From Deltaproteobacteria bacterium IMCC39524 (GTDB lineage: Bacteria; Desulfobacterota; Desulfuromonadia; Desulfuromonadales; BM103), in contig JARUHJ010000005.1 in NCBI GenBank assembly GCA_029667085.1, forward strand, positions 124,001 to 188,000: a stretch of 64,000 bases of DNA, written 5' to 3'. Under the pieces are notes generated by a model. That model saw only the letters and a list, made by a program, of their open reading frames with translations, did not search any database and was not told where the DNA came from. The translations under genes and the position numbers were made by a program. Numbering within the stretch: position 1 is the first letter of the stretch; each line of letters opens with the position of its first letter. Positions 46,389 through 53,016 of this stretch are shown here, piece by piece.

Positions 46389-46937
46389 TCATTCCATCTT
46401 CCCTGAAGTCTCTTGTGCCAGAGGATGATTGTACTCCTGAACCATGGCACGAATATCGTCAGCCATCACGTTACGGCCGGAGCTGTCAAAACGTACAACC
46501 TGCTCTTTATCGACAACCAGGAATCTCGGGATCAGGTAAACATTGTAAGCTTCATAAGCCTGGCCATCATCGAGCAAGGCATGAAAAACCATGGGCGGCT
46601 CATGATCACCTAGATACTCGAGAATCGTCTCCTTGCTGTCCTGAACAAAAACTTCCAGGACCACAACATTCTGTTCCTTAAGAAAAGGACCGACTTTTCT
46701 GATCTCTGCCGATAGGAGCTTGCAGGTCGGGCACCAGGTGGTTGCCAGCTTGAGCAGAACCAGGCTTCCTTTGAAGTCGGAAAGGGAGACCTCTTCGCCC
46801 GTCAGTGACTGTAGCTTAAAATCTGGAGCAGGCTCGCCCGCCTCGATGGCGAAGCCAAGGGTTGGAGCCACAGAAAAAAGCGCCAGAAGAAAAACAGCAC
46901 ACAGCCACTTAACAGGTTTTAAATGATCAACGCACAA
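46389..46937 (-). CDS. Periplasmic TlpA-like thioredoxin
   Basis: A 182-residue exported thioredoxin of the AhpC/TSA-TlpA class. A signal peptide/anchor lies at residues 8-30, followed by 'GEPAPDFKLQSLTGEEVSLSDFKGSLVLLKLATTWCPTCKLLSAEI' with the redox motif WCPTC (near residue 70) and a cis-Pro loop 'YLIPRFLVVDKEQVV'. Such proteins keep periplasmic cysteines reduced, for example for cytochrome c maturation. It has a TTG start with AAGGGGAAG upstream; the frame has no ATG before the signal peptide. Partner unknown. Confidence 0.88.
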   Translation of the reverse strand: MCVDHLKPVKWLCAVFLLALFSVAPTLGFAIEAGEPAPDFKLQSLTGEEVSLSDFKGSLVLLKLATTWCPTCKLLSAEIRKVGPFLKEQNVVVLEVFVQDSKETILEYLGDHEPPMVFHALLDDGQAYEAYNVYLIPRFLVVDKEQVVRFDSSGRNVMADDIRAMVQEYNHPLAQETSGKME

Positions 46938-47150
46938 AGGTCAGCTTCCCCTTCTCACAATAGAACAGCTTTTTGCAGTGTAGAAACGTTGTTTTTATTT
47001 GTCAAGCGCAAACAACTCAGGGCCTTCATTTAGTGTCCTAGATTAGAGTAGGCCTAATAAGTACACAGCAATAAAACATCGTTACTTTTTTGGGCAAGGC
47101 CCCCGAAGAAGCCTTTCACCCGCGACAGCAGCCCGGTGTTCAAACTCAAC

Positions 47151-47558
47151 CTAATGATCGCCGGGCTGGCAAAGCTCGGTCAATACGCCACCGCTCGCCT
47201 TGGGATGCATGAACGCTATTTTCGTTTTATGGGCCCCGGTACGCGGCGTCTCATCAATCAAACGCACACCCTCAGCCTTGAGCTGCACCAGCCGCGCCTG
47301 AAGATCCGCAACCTCATAAGCCACGTGATGCACTCCCGGACCGTTCTTTTCCAGGAACTTGGCAACCGGCGAATCGTCAGAGGTTGCCTCCAAAAGCTCA
47401 ATGCGGCTTTCACCAACCACAAAAAAAGCGACCTTGACCTTCTGCTCTTCGACGACTTCCGTACCTTCAAACTCCATCCCGAGGACATCCCGGTAAAAAG
47501 CTGTGGACTCTTCGATGCTCTTGACGGCGATACCGATGTGACTGATTTTTTTTGGCAT
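47151..47558 (-). CDS. mce: Methylmalonyl-CoA epimerase
   Basis: A 135-residue vicinal-oxygen-chelate protein that interconverts (S)- and (R)-methylmalonyl-CoA. It opens with 'KISHIGIAVKSIEESTAFYRDVLGMEFEG', has 'RIELLEATSDDSPVAKFLEKNGPGVHHVAYEV' and ends 'IAFMHPKASGGVLTELCQP'. The metal ligands (His7, His in GVHHVAYE, Glu in VLTELCQ) are all there. It is the last gene of the propionate module on this strand. Without the GxxExxY element inserted between them it would sit about 56 bp after meaB, a normal operon distance. High confidence. Confidence 0.95.
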   Translation of the reverse strand: MPKKISHIGIAVKSIEESTAFYRDVLGMEFEGTEVVEEQKVKVAFFVVGESRIELLEATSDDSPVAKFLEKNGPGVHHVAYEVADLQARLVQLKAEGVRLIDETPRTGAHKTKIAFMHPKASGGVLTELCQPGDH

Positions 47559-47603
47559 AAGTATAAACCTCTTTAAGTTAGTCTTAGTTAAATCTCTAAA
47601 ACA

Positions 47604-48089
47604 TTATTCAACACGGAGGCGCGGAGACGCGGAGGTTGTCTTTTGGGGAGAGTTCATTAATGACACGACGCACGCCTTGCCTGACTTGTGTCTCACCGAA
47701 GTTTATCAGCAAACCAACATTCAGTTGAGTCAAGCGCAGATACGTTAGCAGTTGAGATTCAAACAACTTAGATGCTTTTTCAACCGCTTTGACTTCAATT
47801 ATCACACGGCCTTCAACAAGGAGATCCAGGTAATGCTGCTTCTTGATATTATGGCCTTTGTATAGCACTGGAACAGCAACTTGCCTCTGAACGCTCAATC
47901 CCCGTAATTCAAGTTCACAAACCATTGCTGATTCATAAATTTCTTCCAGCAGCCCTGGCCCACCTAATTCACGATGCACCTCAATCGCAGCGCCAACAAT
48001 CTCCCCCGTTAAAACATTCAGTTCCATTTGCCCCTCCATAAAATCTCATAATAATATTTTCAGCGCCTCCGTGCCTCCGCGTTGAATAA
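47604..48089 (-). mobile_element. GxxExxY-encoding element with terminal inverted repeats
   Basis: A ~486-bp element: TTATTCAACACGGAGGCG… at 47604-47630 and its inverted counterpart CGCCTCCGTG…CGCGTTGAATAA at 48063-48089. The arms match at about 24 of 27 positions. The only gene inside is the GxxExxY protein, whose last codons lie within the left repeat. The element separates meaB from mce. Confidence 0.75.
47608..48027 (-). CDS. GxxExxY family protein
   Basis: A 139-residue protein of the GxxExxY family: 'LTGEIVGAAIEVHRELGGPGLLEEIYESAMVCEL' gives the name-giving motif (G…LEEIYE), and 'VPVLYKGHNIKKQHYLDLLVEGRVIIEVKAVE' has D…E-x-K of PD-(D/E)xK-type nucleases. The family is common in environmental bacteria and lacks a proven function. 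The start at 48027 was chosen because GGAGGGG lies 4 nt upstream; the ATG at 48039 has no site. The C-terminal 'RVSAPPC' is encoded by the element's terminal repeat. Confidence 0.88.
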   Translation of the reverse strand: MELNVLTGEIVGAAIEVHRELGGPGLLEEIYESAMVCELELRGLSVQRQVAVPVLYKGHNIKKQHYLDLLVEGRVIIEVKAVEKASKLFESQLLTYLRLTQLNVGLLINFGETQVRQGVRRVINELSPKDNLRVSAPPC

Positions 48090-48099
48090 ATTACAACTA

Positions 48100-49077
48100 T
48101 TAATTCCTCTTAAACGCCTCCAGCAATCTCCGAGCTGCGGCGCTGGGTGTCGTCACACCCATCGCAACGGCCTCCTGCACCTGCTCCACCAGGCTCTCAA
48201 CGTTTCTGTCGCGCAGGAACATCTCTTTCAGGTCGTCTAAGAGCAGCGTCCACATCCAGTCGCTGGCCTGCAGGTTTCGTTTCTCTTGCAGTTCGCCCGT
48301 CTCGCGCATCCGGGTTCCGAAGTCTTCGATGGTGCTCCAGACTTCGTCAACGCCTTCATTGTGCAGGGCACTGCAGAGGAGAGCGGGGACTTGCCAGTTG
48401 AGGCTCTTTGGCTTGAGCATGTGCAGGGCATTGGCGTACTGCTGACGGGCCAGTTCGGCACGGGGACGGTTCTCCCCTTCGGCCTTGTTGACGACGATGG
48501 CGTCGGCGATCTCCATGACTCCGCGCTTGATGCCCTGCAGTTCATCACCGGCGTTGGGGATCTGCAGCAGAAGGAAAAAATCTACCATGGATGCGACGGT
48601 AATCTCGGACTGGCCGACACCGACCGTTTCGACGATGATGACATCGTATCCGGCCGCTTCACAGACCAGCATTGTCTCGCGGGTCTTGCGAGCCACGCCA
48701 CCCAGGGTTTGCCCTGCCGGAGATGGCCTGATGAAGGCGCCATCCTCCCTGGCAAGCTCTTCCATACGGGTTTTGTCACCGAGGATGCTACCGCCGGAAA
48801 TTTGAGACGAGGGGTCAACGGCCAACACCGCAACCTTGTGGCCGAGGCTGAGCAGATACATGCCAAAGGCTTCGATAAAGGTACTCTTGCCTGCACCGGG
48901 GACACCTGAGATACCGATACGAATCGAGTTACCGGTGTCTGGAAGAAGCTCGTCGAGTAGCGTGGTCGCAGCCAGAGAGTGATCGAGGTTGCGGCTTTCG
49001 ATCAGGGTGATGGCCTTGGCGAGGGCGCGGACATTGCCAGCGCGGACGCCATCTGCGATATCTTGGATTTTGATCAT
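48100..49077 (-). CDS. meaB: Methylmalonyl-CoA mutase-associated GTPase MeaB
   Basis: MeaB (ArgK-like) is a G3E GTPase that loads and protects the cobalamin of methylmalonyl-CoA mutase. The 325 residues include Walker A GVPGAGKST (about 58-66, 'IRIGISGVPGAGKSTFIEAFG'), 'VLAVDPSSQISGGSILGDKTRMEEL', switch-like 'IIVETVGVGQSE' and the NKxD-like 'IVVNKAEGEN'. Length is typical. It follows the mutase gene with one repeat element in between and precedes the epimerase gene on the same strand, as expected for a B12-dependent propionate operon. Confidence 0.95.
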   Translation of the reverse strand: MIKIQDIADGVRAGNVRALAKAITLIESRNLDHSLAATTLLDELLPDTGNSIRIGISGVPGAGKSTFIEAFGMYLLSLGHKVAVLAVDPSSQISGGSILGDKTRMEELAREDGAFIRPSPAGQTLGGVARKTRETMLVCEAAGYDVIIVETVGVGQSEITVASMVDFFLLLQIPNAGDELQGIKRGVMEIADAIVVNKAEGENRPRAELARQQYANALHMLKPKSLNWQVPALLCSALHNEGVDEVWSTIEDFGTRMRETGELQEKRNLQASDWMWTLLLDDLKEMFLRDRNVESLVEQVQEAVAMGVTTPSAAARRLLEAFKRN

Positions 49078-49097
49078 ATGCTAAACCTGGAAAAACG

Positions 49098-49264
49098 TTC
49101 AACGCCCGTTCGCTGTGCTCACTCGAGACGCAGAGACACAGAGAAAACATTTAAAGCGATGCTTGATTGTTGAAAACACAAAAGCTGACTTAAAATCCTA
49201 ACCTTGGGAACTGAGGAAAAAACACTTCAAGAGTCTCTCAGCGTCTCCGTGTCTCCGCGTTGAA
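49098..49264. repeat. Dispersed palindrome of the GxxExxY type (copy 9)
   Basis: Ends are TTCAACGC (49098-49105) and GCGTTGAA (49257-49264). Inner arms: ACGCAGAGACACAGAG at left and GCGTCTCCGTGTCTCC at right. The left arm has a 20-bp insert beginning CCGTTCGCTGTGCTCAC. It has no gene and lies between the mutase and meaB genes. Confidence 0.8.
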
Positions 49265-49287
49265 TCGCTTTTGAGTACCACAAAAAA

Positions 49288-49310
49288 GAGGGCAGGCTAG
49301 CGCCCGCCCC
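49288..49310 (-). terminator. Weak terminator after the mutase gene
   Basis: On the minus strand GGGCGGGCGCTAGCCTGCCC forms an imperfect stem followed by TCTTTTTTG, starting about 20 bp after the stop. It may limit read-through into meaB. Confidence 0.55.
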
Positions 49311-49331
49311 CCATTCACATTGACTGATCAT

Positions 49332-51476
49332 TTATTTCTGTTTTTCTTCGATCGCATCCAGAGTCTGGGTGGCCGAAGTGACGATCGGTGTTCCCGGGCC
49401 GAAGATTCTGGCGGCGCCAGCAGCGAGGAGTTCGTCGTAATCCTGGCGCGGGATAACCCCACCGCAAACGATCGCGATATCTTCCGCACCAAGCTTCTTC
49501 ATTTCAGCAGCAAGCTGCGGAACAAGGGTTTTGTGTCCCGCCGCAAGGCTGGAGACACCAACCACATGCACGTCGTTCTCTACAGCCATCTTGGCTGCTT
49601 CTTCAGGGGTCTGGAAGAGTGGACCGACGTCCACGTCGAAACCGGCATCAGCGTAAGCCGTTGCTACAACCTTGGCGCCGCGGTCGTGACCATCCTGGCC
49701 CATCTTGGCGATCAGGATTCGCGGGCGTCGACCGTCTTTGGCAGCAAAGGCGTCGATACGCGTCTTCAATTCGGCAAAGTTAGCATCTTTATCTACCACG
49801 GATCCGTAAGCTCCTGAGACCAGTTTGATTTGTGCCTTGTGACGCCCGAAGACCTTCTCCATGGCATCGGAGATCTCACCGACGCTGGCCCGCAGGCGGG
49901 CAGCATCCACACAGAGACCCAGCAGATTCTGCTGCTCATCTTCGCATGCAGCAGTAATTGCGGCAAGGGACTTCTGACAAGCCTCCTCGTCGCGATCGGC
50001 GCGCATTTTTTCGAGACGAACAATCTGCGACTTGCGCACCGCAGTGTTGTCGACATCAAGGACTTCGATCTCATCTTCTTCAGCCATCTGATACTTGTTG
50101 ACGCCAACGATGACGTCGCGACCGCTATCGATAGAGGCCTGCTTCTTGGCTGCCGACTCTTCGATGCGCAGCTTTGGCATCCCTGTCTCGATCGCCTTGG
50201 TCATACCACCGAGGCCTTCGATTTCATCAAGAATCGTCCGGGCCTCTTCAATCAGTGACGCGGTCAGAGACTCAACATAATAGGAGCCGGCGAGAGGATC
50301 GACAACGTTGGTGACACCGGACTCTTCCTGGATAATCAACTGGGTATTACGGGCAATCCGCGCCGAATGCTCGGTCGGCAGGGCAATCGCCTCGTCCAGT
50401 GCGTTGGTATGCAGCGATTGTGTTCCACCCAGCACGGCAGCCAGAGCTTCGAGAGTTGTCCGCACAACATTGTTGTAGGGGTCCTGCTCGGTCAGGCTCC
50501 AGCCTGAAGTCTGGCAATGGGTGCGCAGCATCAGCGACTTTGGGTTCTTCGGCTCAAAGCGCTTCATCAGGTGCGACCAGAGGTAGCGGGCGGCACGCAG
50601 CTTGGCTGCTTCCATGAAGAAGTTCATGCCGATGGCGAAGAAGAAAGAGAGTCGCGGGGCAAAAGCATCAACATCCAGCCCCTTGTCGATCGCCGTTTTC
50701 ACGTACTCAATGCCATCAGCCAAGGTAAAAGCCAACTCCAGGGCATTATTGGCACCGGCTTCCTGGATATGATAGCCGGAGATCGAGATCGAGTTAAAAC
50801 GTGGCATCTTCTCGCTGGTGTATTCAATGATATCGGCGATGATGCGCATCGAGGGTGCCGGAGGATAGATATAGGTATTACGAACCATGAATTCTTTGAG
50901 AATATCGTTCTGAATGGTTCCGGCCAACTGCTCCTGCGAAACACCCTGCTCTTCGGCGGCGACAATGTAGTTGGCCAGAATCGGCAGAACCGCACCGTTC
51001 ATAGTCATAGACACGGAGACCTTGTCGAGAGGAATATCACCGAAGAGGATTTTCATGTCCTCGACAGAATCGATGGCAACACCGGCCTTGCCAACATCGC
51101 CGACCACACGGGGATGATCGGAATCGTAGCCACGGTGTGTCGCCAGGTCGAAAGCAACCGACAAGCCTTGCTGACCAGCAGCCAGATTCCGCTTGTAGAA
51201 GGCATTGGATTCTTCAGCGGTCGAGAAACCGGCATACTGACGAACGGTCCAGGGACGCCCAGCGTACATGGTCGCCATGGGGCCACGGGTGAAAGGGGCC
51301 AAACCGGGCATAGAGTCGGTGGTTTTCAAACCCTCAACATCTTCAGCCGTATAGAGAGGCTTAACGTCAATGCCTTCCGGAGTTTCCCATTTGAAACCGG
51401 AGAGGTCGTCGGTCTTCTTTTCCTTTTTGGCCTGTGCTTCCCAATCAGCCTTGGTCTTTTTTTCAAAACAGCTCAT
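49332..51476 (-). CDS. Methylmalonyl-CoA mutase, single-chain
   Basis: This adenosylcobalamin enzyme interconverts methylmalonyl-CoA and succinyl-CoA. The 714 residues combine the TIM-barrel substrate domain ('[60 protein letters not shown]', '[13 protein letters not shown]') and a C-terminal B12 domain with '[29 protein letters not shown]' (DxHxxG, lower-axial His) plus '[10 protein letters not shown]' and 'VCGGVIP'. It is the single-subunit large form (as human MUT or E. coli ScpA). It lies 112 bp downstream of the XRE-cupin regulator gene, with a long hairpin in between, and upstream of meaB. Function very secure. Confidence 0.97.
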   Translation of the reverse strand: MSCFEKKTKADWEAQAKKEKKTDDLSGFKWETPEGIDVKPLYTAEDVEGLKTTDSMPGLAPFTRGPMATMYAGRPWTVRQYAGFSTAEESNAFYKRNLAAGQQGLSVAFDLATHRGYDSDHPRVVGDVGKAGVAIDSVEDMKILFGDIPLDKVSVSMTMNGAVLPILANYIVAAEEQGVSQEQLAGTIQNDILKEFMVRNTYIYPPAPSMRIIADIIEYTSEKMPRFNSISISGYHIQEAGANNALELAFTLADGIEYVKTAIDKGLDVDAFAPRLSFFFAIGMNFFMEAAKLRAARYLWSHLMKRFEPKNPKSLMLRTHCQTSGWSLTEQDPYNNVVRTTLEALAAVLGGTQSLHTNALDEAIALPTEHSARIARNTQLIIQEESGVTNVVDPLAGSYYVESLTASLIEEARTILDEIEGLGGMTKAIETGMPKLRIEESAAKKQASIDSGRDVIVGVNKYQMAEEDEIEVLDVDNTAVRKSQIVRLEKMRADRDEEACQKSLAAITAACEDEQQNLLGLCVDAARLRASVGEISDAMEKVFGRHKAQIKLVSGAYGSVVDKDANFAELKTRIDAFAAKDGRRPRILIAKMGQDGHDRGAKVVATAYADAGFDVDVGPLFQTPEEAAKMAVENDVHVVGVSSLAAGHKTLVPQLAAEMKKLGAEDIAIVCGGVIPRQDYDELLAAGAARIFGPGTPIVTSATQTLDAIEEKQK

Positions 51477-51510
51477 TACGGTTGTCCTTTCAAAAACTAT
51501 TTTAATGCAG

Positions 51511-51577
51511 GGGCTGGAGACTTGGGACTAGGGGCTGGTTAGTACACGAGCCAGACCCCAGTCCCAAGCCCCCAGCC
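51511..51577 (-). other. Long hairpin in the leader of the mutase gene
   Basis: GGGCTGGAGACTTGGGAC… (51511-51538) pairs with …GTCCCAAGCCCCCAGCC (51550-51577): 23 of 27 positions match, loop 11 nt. It lies between the regulator's stop and the mutase ATG, so it would be in the mRNA leader of the mutase if read from the regulator promoter. Confidence 0.7.
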
Positions 51578-51588
51578 TCGGACTTGAC

Positions 51589-52149
51589 CTATCGTGTGAC
51601 GATCGCCAGAACCTGAGTTTCTTCGCCGCCGTATGAGAGCAGACGGTGCTTCAAGGTTGCGTCAAAATAAACTGCATCCCCTTCATCCAGGAAGATGCGT
51701 TCATCATCGAGGATAACTTCGGCCTGGCCTTTGAGAATCAGGAGAAACTCTTCTCCATCATGATTGTAAAGGGTTTCTTCCTCCGGACGTTGCGACACAG
51801 TCACGACAAACGGTTCCATCTTCTTGTTGCGCTTACGGAAAGAGAGCGCCTCATAAGCATAGCCATGGCCGGTTCCGGCGACGGAAATGACCCGACTGAC
51901 TTCCCGACGATCAGCCTTACGAACGACTTCGTACTTGCAATCGACTTCATCCTCCTCGAAAAAAAGACCGATTTTGACGTCAAAAAAGCGGGCGATCTTG
52001 GAGAGTGTCGCGATAGGAGGAGAAACATTATTGTTTTCGATCTGCGAGATCAACGCGGGCGAGAAGCCGGTTTCACGGGCCACAGCCTGTAAAGTCAGCT
52101 TGCGTGCCTTGCGCAGTTCCTTGATTTTTGCACCGATGTTGTATTCCAC
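51589..52149 (-). CDS. XRE-family regulator with cupin domain
   Basis: A 186-residue regulator: an N-terminal XRE helix-turn-helix (residues 1-65, 'GAKIKELRKARKLTLQAVARETGFSPALISQIENNNVSPPIATLSKIARFF') and a C-terminal cupin (about 105-185, 'HDGEEFLLILKGQAEVILDDERIFLDEGDAVYFDATLKHRLLSYG'). Such proteins regulate metabolism by binding a small effector in the cupin. It starts with GTG and has GGAAGG 6 nt upstream. It lies between the carboxylase genes and the mutase gene of the propionate module, which are its likely targets. Two inverted repeats upstream (52177, 52240) suggest autoregulation. Confidence 0.9.
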   Translation of the reverse strand: MEYNIGAKIKELRKARKLTLQAVARETGFSPALISQIENNNVSPPIATLSKIARFFDVKIGLFFEEDEVDCKYEVVRKADRREVSRVISVAGTGHGYAYEALSFRKRNKKMEPFVVTVSQRPEEETLYNHDGEEFLLILKGQAEVILDDERIFLDEGDAVYFDATLKHRLLSYGGEETQVLAIVTR

Positions 52150-52176
52150 GGCAGGCCTTCCAAACGAAAATAGAAT

Positions 52177-52192
52177 AAGGTTTTAGAACCTT
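52177..52192. promoter_or_regulatory. Inverted repeat, candidate operator of the XRE-cupin gene
   Basis: AAGGTTTTAGAACCTT, a 6-bp half-site AAGGTT with a TTAG spacer, 28 bp upstream of the regulator start codon. A GGTTTTA core also occurs twice near the carboxyltransferase promoter (57814, 57877). Confidence 0.55.
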
Positions 52193-52239
52193 TAGGATAT
52201 AACCGATACAAGGCACAATTGTCAATTAATTTTCAATGA

Positions 52240-52259
52240 AGGTAAAAAGCCTTTTACCT
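52240..52259. promoter_or_regulatory. Second inverted repeat upstream of the XRE-cupin gene
   Basis: AGGTAAAAAGCCTTTTACCT is palindromic at 18 of 20 positions. It lies 90 bp upstream of the regulator start codon, beyond the first repeat; a plausible second operator or part of the promoter. Confidence 0.45.
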
Positions 52260-52261
52260 AT

Positions 52262-52945
52262 ATTAAACGACTACCTAGCCTCCTGAGCCCCTCCTGAGAA
52301 CAGCAAGGACTCAGGAGGCTGACAAAGGTCAATTTTGTCACTATAAATGAAGGCAGTAGCAACAGATTGTTAATCTGTTGCTCTTTAAAGTCTTTGTTGA
52401 GAATTAAAAGCAGAACCGGCGGGTCGCGTCCCGCCAGACGCCATCCTTTTTGTCCAAGCGGCCACAAAAAGGATGCAAAAAAGGCCTTACTCCTTGCGGA
52501 GGGCAACTCCTTTGCCAGACTTCATAGCCTTTAAGATGCGACATAAATAAAGAATCCGGCCCTGGTCGAGGGCCTTCCAGATCGTGGTCTTTTGCAGCAA
52601 AAAGCAAAAGCACACATAAATAACACAAACCAGAGTCATAGAGGTCCTAAAGGGCCTCGGGGCTAGCGGGGGATGTGTAGACTACCAAAGATTTATTCCA
52701 ATAATATTTGCCACCAGAATGAATCGAGTAAAACATGCCAAGCGCAGCACCAAGCTTTCTTTTGCTTCGTTTTCTTTGTCGCTACAAAGAAAATGACGTT
52801 GCTGTCGGGCAACCCCGACGGTTTTGCTTTTGTCTCGGAGGTTAAAAGTTCAACAAGGAGAGCAACAGATGAACGATCTGCGGCTCTCCCGTTGAACGAA
52901 AAAACAGAGAAAAACTCAAGTTGTCGAACAAACAAAAAACAAACG
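52262..52945. other. Hairpin-dense gap without genes
   Basis: No protein gene is supported here. It contains a series of perfect inverted repeats: AGCCTCCTGAG (52277/52310), TGACAAA (52320/52334), AGCAACAGATT with a GTT loop (52358/52372), GGCGGG (52418/52430), CATCCTTTTTGT (52442/52464), and TTTTCTTTGT with a CGCT loop (52770/52784). The 16-bp CAGAACCGGCGGGTCG at 52411 recurs at 60887. Open frames across it (e.g. 52673-53245) are low-complexity and lack family likeness. Confidence 0.6.
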
Positions 52946-52973
52946 AAGCCCCGCCTGAGAACAGGCGGGGCTT
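52946..52973 (-). terminator. Terminator of the carboxylase operon
   Basis: A 12-bp perfect stem (AAGCCCCGCCTG / CAGGCGGGGCTT) with an AGAA loop, followed on the minus strand by CGTTTGTTTTTTG. Confidence 0.93.
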
Positions 52974-53016
52974 ATTTTCACAACCAATCAAAAGGAACGA
53001 GACTGCATCTTCGCCA

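Noticed and set aside
50517-51542. 341-codon open frame antisense to the mutase gene
   Set aside because: Shadow of the mutase gene; no motif and unlikely composition.
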